Source: CAMFLJ01 sp963702555
GTDB taxonomy: Bacteria; Actinomycetota; Acidimicrobiia; Acidimicrobiales; Acidimicrobilacustridaceae
Assembly (NCBI GenBank): GCA_963702555.1
Contig: CAVPCW010000013.1
Coordinates: 1-64,000 of the forward strand
DNA length: 64,000 bases
Reading direction: 5' to 3'
In this document: positions 49,278 to 57,673 of the stretch, piece by piece
Numbering within the stretch: position 1 is the stretch's first letter
Layout: the number at the start of each line of letters is the position of its first letter
The notes under the pieces: generated by a model
What the model was told of the DNA's origin: nothing
Seen by the model: only the letters and a program-made list of their open reading frames with translations
Databases searched by the model: none
Made by a program: the position numbers and the translations under genes

Positions 49278-50471
49278 ATGTCCGCTCTCCTCCGCTCCGG
49301 TGACCCCGCCATCGTGGCACCCGCTCCGGCCACCCCCCGCCGCCGGCAGGCCCGGCGCCGACCGGTGACCCTCGTCGTGGTGGCCACGATCGTGGGTGCG
49401 CTGCTGCTCGGGGCCTGCGGCGTGGGTCGGGCCGACCCCTCCGAGTCGGTCACCGACGACGCAACCGACGAGCTCCAGACCACCGACGGCACCTTCCCCG
49501 CCGTGACCTGGGCCCTCGTCGAGCAACGCTTCCGGGAACGGGTGACCGCGGCCGGGCTCGAAGGTGGACGCCTCACGGTCAGCGCCCGGCGCGGCGACCA
49601 GGAGGACGTCGTCTCGTACGGGTCGGGCGGGGTCGACGGCTCCACCGTGGTGCCCCTGGCCGAGACCTCGATGCTGACCACCACGGCGGTCCTGCTCACG
49701 CTGGTCGACGACGGAACCCTCTCGCTCGACGAGCCGATCGGCCCCACCCTCCCCTGGCTCACCGGCCCGGCGGGCGCCATCACGCTGCGCCAGCTCCTGT
49801 CGCACACCTCCGGCCTGCCCGCGTCGGTCGAGTGCGCCGAGCCGACCCCGGCGGCCTGCGATGCCGCCATCGCCGCCGCCCCGTTGATCGAGGCCCCGGG
49901 CGAGGGCTTCCACGTCACCGACCTCGACGCCCATGTGGCAGCCCGGCTGGCCGAGACCGCCACCGGCCGACCCTGGGAGCAGCTGTTCCTCTCCCGTGTC
50001 GCCTTCCCCGCGGGCATGGCCGACACCGCCTACGCCGACCCGTCGACCACCGGCGGGCTCGTCGGCGTCGACGGCGTCACCACGCCGGACGGCCTGGGCC
50101 GGCTGCTCGCGGTGATCCGCGACAACGGGGTCGCCACGAACGGGAACCGCGTGCTCTCCGAGGAGTCGGTGCGCCAGATGCTCCTCGACCAGACCGTGCG
50201 CCTCGACACCCACACCGAGGCCTGGGTCGCCGAGACCGGCGTGCCCACCTACGGGCTCGGCGTGTGGCGCGACCGCCTGCGAGGCGACGACTACGCCTCG
50301 GTGGTCTCGGCCCCCAACCGCTACGGGCTCTACCCGTTCGTCGACGTCAGCCGCTCGGCCTGGGGCATCGTCGTGGTCGACGACCGGGTCAGCCCCCGGG
50401 CCGACGCCGTCAGCGCCTCGTCGGTGATCGCCCAGCTCAGCGCCGCCGCCCTCCGCAACTCCCCCGACTGA
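49278..50471 (+). CDS. Beta-lactamase-fold lipoprotein lacking the active-site motifs
   Basis: 397 residues. VTLVVVATIVGALLLGACG is a lipobox. The fold is that of class C beta-lactamase/DD-peptidase-like proteins: DDGTLSLDEPIGPTLPWL, TLRQLLSHTSGLP, and LVGVDGVTTPDGLGRLLAVI. But the expected SxxK tetrad before GTLSLDEP reads ETSM or SMLT, with no Lys, and the YxN position reads HVTD. It is therefore probably not an enzyme of the usual type; binding or regulation in the cell envelope is possible. The gene is divergent from the methyltransferase with 59 bp between. The product is unbroken, so the loss is not a sequencing artefact of frame. Confidence 0.8.
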   Translation: MSALLRSGDPAIVAPAPATPRRRQARRRPVTLVVVATIVGALLLGACGVGRADPSESVTDDATDELQTTDGTFPAVTWALVEQRFRERVTAAGLEGGRLTVSARRGDQEDVVSYGSGGVDGSTVVPLAETSMLTTTAVLLTLVDDGTLSLDEPIGPTLPWLTGPAGAITLRQLLSHTSGLPASVECAEPTPAACDAAIAAAPLIEAPGEGFHVTDLDAHVAARLAETATGRPWEQLFLSRVAFPAGMADTAYADPSTTGGLVGVDGVTTPDGLGRLLAVIRDNGVATNGNRVLSEESVRQMLLDQTVRLDTHTEAWVAETGVPTYGLGVWRDRLRGDDYASVVSAPNRYGLYPFVDVSRSAWGIVVVDDRVSPRADAVSASSVIAQLSAAALRNSPD

Positions 50472-50490
50472 CCGACGACCCAGCCGCCCG

Positions 50491-50539
50491 AAGCTGGCTC
50501 AGATCCGTTGCGGTTTCCGCAACGCTGGTGAGCCACCTT
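50491..50539. repeat. Dispersed hairpin repeat, member 3 (terminator-like)
   Basis: Outer arms AAGCTGGCTCA / TGAGCCACCTT (one C-C mismatch) and a 7-bp inner stem GTTGCGG/CCGCAAC with loop TTT. It lies 16 bp past the hemC stop, between convergent genes. Confidence 0.85.
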
Positions 50540-50555
50540 GGAGGAGAGGACGGGG

Positions 50556-51485
50556 TCAGCGGGTGAGGAGGGAGGCGCCGCCGGCGTCGTCGAGGAGGAA
50601 GCGGGCGAGCGCCCGGCCCGCCGCATCGGCCTCGGCGACCGGCACCGACCGGCGCTCGCGCAGCACCACGTGGCCGTCCATGGAGGCCAACAGGCCCTCG
50701 ATGGCGAGCACGTCGCCGTCGACCGTGGCGAAGGCGCCGGCCGGCAGGTCGCAGTCGCCGCCCAGCTCGGCCAGGAACGCCCGCTCGGCGTCGACGGCGA
50801 CCCGGCTCGGCCCGTGCTCGATGGCGGCCAGCAGCTCTCTGGCCACCGCGTCGTCGGTGCGGCACTCGACGGCGAGGGCGCCCTGGGCCACCTGCGGCAG
50901 CATCACCGACGGCTCGAGCATCTCGACGACACGGTCGCCGAGGTCGAGCTCCAACCGCTCGACGGCGGCCGCCGCCATCACGATGGCGTCGAACTCGACC
51001 GCCTTGGCCAGGCGGGTGGCGATGTTGCCCCGCAGCCCGGTGAAGGTGAGGTCGGGGCGCAACCAGGCCAGCTGGGCCCGGCGCCGCACCGAGCCGGTGG
51101 CCACCAGCCCGCCGACCGGCAGACCCTCGAGGGTGGAGCCGACGAGCACGTCACGGGGGTCGGCCCGCTCGGGCACGGCCGCCAGCACCAGGGCATCGGG
51201 GGTGAGCGCAGGGAGGTCCTTGCCGGAGTGCACGGCGAGGTCGGCCCGGCCGTCGAGCACCGCGGCCTGCACCTCCTTCACGAACACGCCCTTGCCGCCC
51301 ATCTCCCAGATCGGGATGTCGAGACGGGCGTCGGCCACGGTCTCGACGATGACCTTCTCGACGGTGACCTCGATGCCGCGCGCACGGCCCACGGCGGCCA
51401 GCAGGGCGGTGACGTGATCGGTCTGCCACAGCGCCAGCGCGCTGCCGCGGGTCGCGGCCCGGAGGTGCACCGCCTGCTCGGCCAC
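50556..51485 (-). CDS. hemC: Hydroxymethylbilane synthase (porphobilinogen deaminase)
   Basis: 309 residues. LRAATRGSALALWQTDHVTA opens domain 1, KEVQAAVLDGRADLAVHSGKDLP carries the catalytic Asp loop, TGSVRRRAQLAWLRPDL and FTGLRGNIATRLAK bind substrate, and LGGDCDLPAGAF has the Cys that carries the dipyrromethane cofactor. It makes hydroxymethylbilane from four porphobilinogens. It follows hemA by 14 bp on the same strand. All key residues are present and length is normal. Confidence 0.96.
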   Translation of the reverse strand: MAEQAVHLRAATRGSALALWQTDHVTALLAAVGRARGIEVTVEKVIVETVADARLDIPIWEMGGKGVFVKEVQAAVLDGRADLAVHSGKDLPALTPDALVLAAVPERADPRDVLVGSTLEGLPVGGLVATGSVRRRAQLAWLRPDLTFTGLRGNIATRLAKAVEFDAIVMAAAAVERLELDLGDRVVEMLEPSVMLPQVAQGALAVECRTDDAVARELLAAIEHGPSRVAVDAERAFLAELGGDCDLPAGAFATVDGDVLAIEGLLASMDGHVVLRERRSVPVAEADAAGRALARFLLDDAGGASLLTR

Positions 51486-51499
51486 GGATCGTTCGCCGA

Positions 51500-52759
51500 C
51501 TACAGGTCGAAGAGGTCGCGCAGGGCCTCGGCCAGGCGCTCGCCCTTGGGCGTGCCGGCGGCGTCCTTCAGCCCGACGGTGGGCTGGTGCAGGAGCTTGG
51601 CCACGATGCCGTGGGTGAGGGCCTCGACGGCCTCCAGCTGGCGCTCGTCGAGCTCACCGAGCTTGGCCCGGAAGCGGTCGAGCTCGGCCCGACGGACGTC
51701 CTCGGCCTGCTCGCGCAGCGAGGCGACCAGTGGTGCGACCTCGCGGGCGGAGCTGACGGCCATGTAGCGGTCGAGCTCCTCGCCGACCATGGTGCGGACC
51801 CCGGCGACCTCACGACGACGCTCGGCCTGACCGGCCTCGGCGAACGCCCGCAGGTCGTCCATGTCGAGGAGGGTGACGCCCGGGAGGTCGGCGGCGGTGG
51901 GGTCGACGTCGCGGGGGACGGCCACATCGACGACGAGCAGCGGGGCTCCGTCGCGGACCTGCATCACCCGGGCGACGTCGGCGTGCTCGATGAGCATCGA
52001 GGAGGCGCCGGTGCCGGTGAGCAGCAGGTCGACCTCGGCGAGCGAGGCATCGAGGTCGGCGAGGCGGATCGCCCGGCCCCCGACCCGCTCGGCCAGGTCG
52101 GCGGCCCGCTCCCAGGTGCGGTTGGCGATGCGGATGTCGGTGACGCCGTTGGTGGCGAGCGAGCGGACCATGCCCTCGCCCATGTCGCCGGCGCCCATCA
52201 CGAGGATCGAACGGCCCTCGAGCGACCCGAGCCGCTCGGCGGCCATGGCCACCGCCGCGGTGGAGACCGAGGCCACGTGACGGCCGATGCCGGTCTCGGT
52301 GCGGGCCCGCTTGCCGACCTCGAGGGCATGGCGGAACAGCAGGTTCAGCTGCGACCCGGCGGCCTGCTCGGTCTGGGCCCGCTCCCACGCGACCCTGACC
52401 TGGCCGAGGATCTCGGCCTCGCCGATGACGGCGGAGTCGAGCCCGGCGGCCACCGTGAACAGGTGGGAGGCGGCGTCGGCACCGTCGTGCACGTAGAGGT
52501 GGTCGGCCAGCTCCTCCGGCGGCACGAAGGCCAGCTCGGAGAAGAAGGTGCGCAGATCGGCGTAGGCCGGGTGGAACTTCTCGGCGACGACGTAGACCTC
52601 GGAGCGGTTGCACGTCGACAGCACGACGGCCTCGCTCACGTGGTCGCGGCTCATGACGTCGTGCAACGCCTTGGGCAGGCGCGACTCGTCGATGGTCACG
52701 CGCTCGAGCAGATCGAGCGGCACCGTTCGATGGTTCAGTCCGAGGACGACGACAGACAC
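51500..52759 (-). CDS. hemA: Glutamyl-tRNA reductase
   Basis: 419 residues from GTG 52759. LGLNHRTVPLDLLERVTID opens the catalytic domain, VVLSTCNRSEVYVV carries the active-site Cys, GEAEILGQVRVAWERAQ follows, and VMGAGDMGEGMVRSLATNG is the NADPH loop. The C-terminal helix bundle dimerises. It makes glutamate-1-semialdehyde, the first committed step of C5 tetrapyrrole synthesis. Its start overlaps the end of the siroheme dehydrogenase gene by 25 bp, so translation is coupled. Confidence 0.96.
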   Translation of the reverse strand: MSVVVLGLNHRTVPLDLLERVTIDESRLPKALHDVMSRDHVSEAVVLSTCNRSEVYVVAEKFHPAYADLRTFFSELAFVPPEELADHLYVHDGADAASHLFTVAAGLDSAVIGEAEILGQVRVAWERAQTEQAAGSQLNLLFRHALEVGKRARTETGIGRHVASVSTAAVAMAAERLGSLEGRSILVMGAGDMGEGMVRSLATNGVTDIRIANRTWERAADLAERVGGRAIRLADLDASLAEVDLLLTGTGASSMLIEHADVARVMQVRDGAPLLVVDVAVPRDVDPTAADLPGVTLLDMDDLRAFAEAGQAERRREVAGVRTMVGEELDRYMAVSSAREVAPLVASLREQAEDVRRAELDRFRAKLGELDERQLEAVEALTHGIVAKLLHQPTVGLKDAAGTPKGERLAEALRDLFDL

Positions 52760-53370
52760 GCCTGGAGGCGCTCCTTGGCTTCGGCGAGGCGGCCCTCGCG
52801 TACGAGTTCAAGCATCCCCGAATCCAGTGCTCCCTGCCAGTCGAGGCCCTCGGTCGGGACACCTTCGCGCTGGAGGCGGGTGCGCTCCTCGGCCAGGATG
52901 CCCATCAGGGTGAGGTACTCAGGCCCGATCTCGGTGGAGAACCGGCGCCGCAGCCAGGTGGCCATGGCCGGCGAGTTGCCCCCCGTGGCGAAGGTGACCA
53001 GCAGGGGGCCCTGGCGCACCCGTGAGGGCAGGGTGAAGGCGCAATTGGCCGGATCGTCGGCGCTGTTGACCCACACGCCGGCGGCCTCGCCCTCGAGGAA
53101 CACCTGGCGGTTCACGGCGGGGTCGTCGGTGGCGGTGATGGCCAGCCGGTAGCCGGCGACCTCACCGGCCTCGTAGGGCCGGGTGTGGCAGATGACCCCG
53201 TCGATGGCGGCCGTCGCGGGGTCGATCCGGGGGGCCACGATGTGGACCTCGGCCTCGCACGCCGCCAGCTCGCGAGCCTTCTGGGCCGCCACGGGGCCGC
53301 CGCCGACCACCAGGCACCGTCGTCCGGAGACGACGAGGTTCACGGGGTAGAGCGGGGCGTCGACGGGCAT
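52735..53370 (-). CDS. Precorrin-2 dehydrogenase / siroheme ferrochelatase domain (CysG N-terminal type)
   Basis: 211 residues from ATG 53370. YPVNLVVSGRRCLVVGGGPV with AAQKARELAACEAEVHIVAP is the NAD-binding part, TDDPAVNRQVFLEGEAAGVWVNSADDP the catalytic part, then GPLLVTFATGGNSPAMATWL. It makes sirohydrochlorin from precorrin-2 and may insert iron. There is no methyltransferase domain in the gene. It overlaps rex upstream (TGATG) and hemA downstream. Confidence 0.92.
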   Translation of the reverse strand: MPVDAPLYPVNLVVSGRRCLVVGGGPVAAQKARELAACEAEVHIVAPRIDPATAAIDGVICHTRPYEAGEVAGYRLAITATDDPAVNRQVFLEGEAAGVWVNSADDPANCAFTLPSRVRQGPLLVTFATGGNSPAMATWLRRRFSTEIGPEYLTLMGILAEERTRLQREGVPTEGLDWQGALDSGMLELVREGRLAEAKERLQACLSSSSD

Positions 53371-54059
53371 CAGCCGACGGGCTCCGAAGCGTCGAACGGC
53401 CGGGGGGTCGGCGGGCCGTCGCCGTTGTCGCCCCGCTGCCGGTAGAAGCTCAGGATCTGGAGCTCGAGGGCCAGGTCGACCTTGCGCAACGAAGCCTCGG
53501 GCGGGACGTTGATCACCGTCGGGGCGAAGTTGAGGATGGAGGTGATCCCGGCGGCGACGAGCCGGTCGGCGACCTCCTGGGCCCCGGCCGACGGGGTGGC
53601 GATGATGCCGATGGCGATGCCCAGCTCGGCCGCCAGCCGCGGCAGGTCGTCGAGGTGGTGGATCTCCATGTCGCCGAAGGTGGTGCCGACCTTGGCCCGA
53701 TCGGCGTCGACCAGCGCCGCCACGGGGAAGCCACGGTCGCCGAAGCCGCCGTAGTTGGCGAGGGCGGCGCCCAGGTTGCCGATGCCGACGATGACGACCG
53801 GCCAGTCCTTGGTGAGGCCCAGTTCGCGGCTCATCTGGAACAGCAGGTACTCGACGTCGTAGCCCACGCCCCGGGTGCCGTAGGAGCCCAGGTAGGAGAG
53901 GTCCTTGCGGACCTTGGCGGCGTTCACGCCGGCCAGCTCCGCCAGGCGCTCCGAGGAGATGGTGGCCACCTGCTCGGCGTTCACCTCCACGAGGGTGCGC
54001 AGATAGACCGGCAGACGGGCCACGGTGGCCTCGGGGATGCGTCGTCGGGACCGGTCCAC
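53370..54059 (-). CDS. rex: Redox-sensing transcriptional repressor Rex
   Basis: 229 residues from GTG 54059. The winged-helix domain reads PEATVARLPVYLRTLVEVN and ISSERLAELAGVNAAKVRKD, then LSYLGSYGTRGVGYDVEYL; VVIVGIGNLGAALANYGGF is the Rossmann NADH-binding loop. NADH lowers DNA binding, so low-oxygen or reduced conditions relieve repression. It heads rex-siroheme dehydrogenase-hemA-hemC, and a Rex-like palindrome lies 25-38 bp upstream of its start, so it probably controls its own operon. Confidence 0.95.
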   Translation of the reverse strand: MDRSRRRIPEATVARLPVYLRTLVEVNAEQVATISSERLAELAGVNAAKVRKDLSYLGSYGTRGVGYDVEYLLFQMSRELGLTKDWPVVIVGIGNLGAALANYGGFGDRGFPVAALVDADRAKVGTTFGDMEIHHLDDLPRLAAELGIAIGIIATPSAGAQEVADRLVAAGITSILNFAPTVINVPPEASLRKVDLALELQILSFYRQRGDNGDGPPTPRPFDASEPVG

Positions 54060-54083
54060 GCCCCCACGCTACCGACGTCGTTC

Positions 54084-54097
54084 CTTTGTTCACAAAG
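54084..54097 (-). promoter_or_regulatory. Probable Rex operator (ROP) upstream of rex
   Basis: CTTTGT-GA-ACAAAG on the minus strand is a 14-bp near-palindrome with the TTGTGAA half-site of Rex operators, in an AT-rich patch 25 bp before the rex start. Confidence 0.6.
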
Positions 54098-54152
54098 TCT
54101 CATGCCCCACCCCGCCTTCGGCCGTGGCGGCCCCCCGCCGTAGGCTGGGGCC

Positions 54153-55568
54153 ATGACGCTGCACGCCGCTCTGGCCGCTTCGGCCACCCTGGTGTCGCTG
54201 GCGTTCGCCCTGTCGACCCTCGAGCGGTGGATGGCCCGTCGCCGGCGCCACGAGGGCGCCTGGACCGTCTCGCTGTTCATGTTCGCCGCCGGCTCGGCCG
54301 CGCTGTGGTGGGGCGCCGCCGTCGGATGGGGCGAGTGGTCGTTCAAGGCCTTCTACCTGTTCGGCGCCATCCTCAACGTCCCGTTCCTCGCCCTCGGCAC
54401 CGTCGAGCTGCTCGCCGGCCCGAAGCACGGCAAACGGTGGACGGCGATCGTGTCGATGCTGGCCGCCTTCTGCACGGGCCTGGTGGTCGAGGCCCCGCTG
54501 CTGTCGTTCATCGACCCGGACGTGCTCCCGCAGGGCAAGGAGGTCTTCGGCGCCGGACCCCGGATCGCCGCCGCGGTCGCCTCGGGCGTCGGGGCCATGG
54601 TCATCTTCGGTGGCGCCCTCTGGAGCGCCTGGCGCCTGCTGCGAGGCCGGCGCCGAGCGGGTGCCCCCTCGACCCTCCCCGCCGGACGCCTGGCGCTCGC
54701 CAACCTGTTCATCGCCGCCGGCACGCTCGTGCTGAGCGCCGGCGGCCTGCTCAACTCCGTCGTCGACGAGATGGACGGCTTCGCCATCTCGCTGGTCCTC
54801 GGCATCTCGATCATCTTCGTGGGCTTCCTGATCACCAACAGCGGCGGCTCGGCCTCCGTGCGCTCCCTTCCCGAGCCCCGGGCCTGGCACGCCCGACCCG
54901 CCCAGGTCGCCGCCGCCGTGGTCGTCGCCATCGGCCTCATCGGCGCCCCGCTGGTGCTCGAGCACCGGCCGGCCGCCGCGGCCAGCGGCGACGTCGGCGA
55001 CTACCTCGGCCGCATCAACGCCACTCGGGCCGCCGCCGGCTCGGCTCCCCTGATCCTCGACCCCGAGCTCAGCGGCCTCGCCCAGGCGTGGGCCCAGCAG
55101 CTCGCCGACTGGGAACGGCTGCAGCACGCCTCCGACCTCTCGACCGGAGTCACCCAGCCCTGGAAGAAGCTCGGGGAGAACGTGGGCCGCGGCGGCGACA
55201 CCGCCTCGATCTACCCGGCGTTCGTGGCCAGCCCCACCCACTACTCGAACATCGTCGACCCCACCTTCACCCGGGTCGGCATCGGCGTCGTCTACGGCGC
55301 CGACGGCAAGCAGTACACCGTGCAGCGCTACCTGGCCCCGCCCGGAGGCGGAGGCGGGGGCGGAGGTGGAGGCGGTGGCACCTCCGGCGGGGGCTCGTCG
55401 AGTGGGTCATCCGGCGATGGCGGCTCCTCCGGTGGCGGTTCGTCCGGCGGCGGGTCGGCGCCCGCCCCGACCACCACCGAGCCCCCTCCCCCGCCGGAGC
55501 CCCCGGGCCCCGGCGACCCGGCCCACGCGGCCGTCGTGCTGGATGCCCTTCAGCGCTACGAGCGCTGA
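54153..55568 (+). CDS. Multi-span membrane protein fused to a CAP/SCP domain with Gly/Ser-rich tail
   Basis: 471 residues. Six or seven spans occupy residues 1-270, ending with VAAAVVVAIGLIGAPLVLEH. A CAP (CRISP/antigen-5/PR-1) domain follows at about 280-395: YLGRINATRAAAGSAPLILD, LAQAWAQQLADWERLQHASD, and GENVGRGGDTASIYPAFVAS, THYSNIVDPTFTRVGIGVVY. The domain lies outside the membrane. Residues 397-440 are a Gly/Ser-rich low-complexity stretch, then a Pro/Glu tail. CAP domains bind lipids or act as proteases or antimicrobials in other species. The gene is followed 49 bp later by the ABC ATPase gene. The fusion is unusual. Confidence 0.82.
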   Translation: MTLHAALAASATLVSLAFALSTLERWMARRRRHEGAWTVSLFMFAAGSAALWWGAAVGWGEWSFKAFYLFGAILNVPFLALGTVELLAGPKHGKRWTAIVSMLAAFCTGLVVEAPLLSFIDPDVLPQGKEVFGAGPRIAAAVASGVGAMVIFGGALWSAWRLLRGRRRAGAPSTLPAGRLALANLFIAAGTLVLSAGGLLNSVVDEMDGFAISLVLGISIIFVGFLITNSGGSASVRSLPEPRAWHARPAQVAAAVVVAIGLIGAPLVLEHRPAAAASGDVGDYLGRINATRAAAGSAPLILDPELSGLAQAWAQQLADWERLQHASDLSTGVTQPWKKLGENVGRGGDTASIYPAFVASPTHYSNIVDPTFTRVGIGVVYGADGKQYTVQRYLAPPGGGGGGGGGGGGTSGGGSSSGSSGDGGSSGGGSSGGGSAPAPTTTEPPPPPEPPGPGDPAHAAVVLDALQRYER

Positions 55569-55617
55569 GCCGACACAAGGTGATGAAGTCGGCACCAGCA
55601 GCCCGTCGAGCCCGGCC

Positions 55618-56697
55618 ATGACCCCGGCCATCGAGACCGAGGGGCTCACGCGTGGGTTCAAGTCGGGACTGGCCGTCGACGGCCTCACGTTCACCCTCGA
55701 ACCGGGCCAGGTCCTGGCCCTGCTCGGTCCCAACGGTGCCGGCAAGACCACCACCGTCCGCCTCCTCGACGGCGTCCTGCTGCCCCATGCGGGGCGCTCC
55801 ACCGTGCTCGGCCACGACCCCGCGGTGGAGGGCGACGCCGTGCGCCGCCGCACCGGGGTGCTCACCGAGAACGCCGGCCTCGACGACCGCCTGACCTCCC
55901 GGGAGAACCTGCTCTACGTGGCCCGACTGCGGGGCTTCGGCAAGGTCGACGCCCTCAAGCGGGTCGACGAGCTGCTCGAGCGCTTCGGGATGGGTGAGCG
56001 CCGCGACGACCTCACCGGCGGCTTCTCGACCGGCCAACGCAAGCGGGTCGCGTTGGCCCGGGCCCTGCTCCACGACCCCGAGCTGCTCTTCCTCGACGAG
56101 CCGACCTCCGGCCTCGACCCCGCCGGCACCCGCGACGTCATCACCCTCATCGACGAGCTGGCCGCCGAGGGCCGCACGGTCGTGCTCGCCACCCACTTCC
56201 TCGGCGAGGCCGGGCGCCTCGCCGACCGCATGGCCGTGCTGCACCGCGGCCGGCTCCGGGCCTTCGGCGCCCCCGACGATCTCGCCGCCCAGCTGTGGTC
56301 CGGCGTCGGCGCCGAGCTCGACCTCGGCGCCCCGGCCGACGCCGCCACCCTCGGCGCCCTGTCCGTCGTGCCCGGCGTGCGGCGCGTCGAGGCCCACGGC
56401 GAGGGTGCCCGGCTCGTGCTCGACGACCGCGACGCCCTCCCCCGCGCCGTGGCCGCCGCGGTCGCCCGCGGCGTGCCGGTCTACGGCGCCGCCACCCGCA
56501 AGCCCAGCCTCGAGGACGTCTACTTCGCCATCGAGCGCCGCATCGCCGAGGAGGAGGGCGAGCTCCGCACCGACGGCTTCACCACCTCGGGCGGCGCCGC
56601 CCCAGAACCGGGGCTGCCCGTCGCCGACCCGCTTCGCCTCGGGGAGCCCCCGATGCCCAACGACCCCGACCGACCGGCCGACGAGGTGGTCTCGTGA
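55618..56697 (+). CDS. ABC transporter ATP-binding protein (ABC-2 exporter type)
   Basis: 359 residues from ATG 55618. LLGPNGAGKTTTVRLLDGVL is Walker A, GGFSTGQRKRVALARAL the signature, LLFLDEPTSGLDPAGT Walker B and ATHFLGEAGRL the H-loop. The C-terminal 130 residues are a DUF4162-like regulatory region and an unusual Pro/Asp-rich tail. Its stop overlaps the permease GTG, so they work as a pair. Confidence 0.92.
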   Translation: MTPAIETEGLTRGFKSGLAVDGLTFTLEPGQVLALLGPNGAGKTTTVRLLDGVLLPHAGRSTVLGHDPAVEGDAVRRRTGVLTENAGLDDRLTSRENLLYVARLRGFGKVDALKRVDELLERFGMGERRDDLTGGFSTGQRKRVALARALLHDPELLFLDEPTSGLDPAGTRDVITLIDELAAEGRTVVLATHFLGEAGRLADRMAVLHRGRLRAFGAPDDLAAQLWSGVGAELDLGAPADAATLGALSVVPGVRRVEAHGEGARLVLDDRDALPRAVAAAVARGVPVYGAATRKPSLEDVYFAIERRIAEEEGELRTDGFTTSGGAAPEPGLPVADPLRLGEPPMPNDPDRPADEVVS

Positions 56698-57521
56698 GCG
56701 ACTCCCGCCAGGCCGTCGACTGGGTGGCGATCCGCACGATCGTGGGGCGTGACCTCCGCGCCGTTCGCCGGTCGAAGGCCATCACCCTGCCGATGATCTT
56801 CGTGCCCGTCGTGCTGCTGGTCCTGCTGCCGTTCGGGCTCGGCATCATCGCCCGCAACGCCCCCACCGACCAGGTCCAGAACGTGCTCAGCTCGTCGCTG
56901 GTGAGGGGTCTGGCCGAGCCGATCCTGGCCATGCCCGAGCGCGAGCGCCTCGTCGTGCTGGTCCTCGGCTACCTGCTCTCGCCGCTGCTGCTCGTCATCC
57001 CCCTCATGGTCTCGGCCGTGCTGGCGGCCGACGCCTTCGCCGGCGAGAAGGAGCGGCGCACCCTCGAGGTCGTGCTCCACCTCCCGATCTCCGACCGCGA
57101 CCTCTTCTTCTCGAAGGTGCTCACGGCGTGGCTGCCGGCCATCGCCATCACGTGGGTCGGGGCGGCGATCTACTCGCTCATCGCGAACGTGGTCGCCTGG
57201 CCGGCGACCCACCACGCGTTCCTGCCGTTCTCGCAGTTCCTGGTGATGATCATCTGGATCGCGCCGGCGGTGGCCCTGCTCGCGCTCGGCCTGCTGGTGA
57301 TCGTGTCGTCGCGGGCGCGCACCACCCAGGAGGCCAACCAGCTCGGCGGCGCGGTGATCCTCCCGCTCATCTTCGTGGCCGCCGCCCAGGCGTCGACGCT
57401 GATGCTGCTCCCCGTCGCCGGCGTGTTCGCCGTCGGGGTGCTGGTGTGGATCGCGGCCCTGGTGCTGGTGTGGGTGAACAGCCGCCGCTTCACCCGCGAC
57501 CGGCTGGCCGCGTCGGGCTGA
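56694..57521 (+). CDS. ABC-2 type permease
   Basis: 275 residues from GTG 56694. Six spans: MIFVPVVLLVLLPFGLGII, then VVLVLGYLLSPLLLVIPLMV, AWLPAIAITWVGAAIYSLIA, FLVMIIWIAPAVALLALGLL, and two at the C-terminus. A conserved cytoplasmic AGEKERRTLEVVLHLPISDR loop contacts the ATPase. The substrate is unknown. It may export an envelope component with the upstream ATPase. Confidence 0.9.
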   Translation: MSDSRQAVDWVAIRTIVGRDLRAVRRSKAITLPMIFVPVVLLVLLPFGLGIIARNAPTDQVQNVLSSSLVRGLAEPILAMPERERLVVLVLGYLLSPLLLVIPLMVSAVLAADAFAGEKERRTLEVVLHLPISDRDLFFSKVLTAWLPAIAITWVGAAIYSLIANVVAWPATHHAFLPFSQFLVMIIWIAPAVALLALGLLVIVSSRARTTQEANQLGGAVILPLIFVAAAQASTLMLLPVAGVFAVGVLVWIAALVLVWVNSRRFTRDRLAASG

Positions 57522-57566
57522 GCCGCACCCACGGGCTCGGCTTCGCTCCGGCCCGAGGGCCCTCGG

Positions 57567-57656
57567 CTACTTGGCGAGGATGAAGAGCTGCAGCACGGCC
57601 GCGCCCAGGATGACGAGCAGCAGGGCGCCGAGGGCGATGACGGTTCCGGGTCGCAC
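57567..57656 (-). CDS. Possible 29-aa single-span membrane peptide
   Basis: From GTG 57656, with GGAG at usual distance, the frame reads VRPGTVIALGALLLVILGAA and then VLQLFILAK, a single membrane span. It begins 17 bp after the SAM-hydrolase stop on the same strand. It could be a genuine small membrane protein or chance. Confidence 0.4.
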   Translation of the reverse strand: MRPGTVIALGALLLVILGAAVLQLFILAK

Positions 57657-57673
57657 GAGGGTGGCTCCGAGGA

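Noticed and set aside
55344..55500. Gly/Ser-rich DNA as an independent repeat array
   Set aside because: It is an in-frame linker of the CAP-domain protein; low-complexity coding only.
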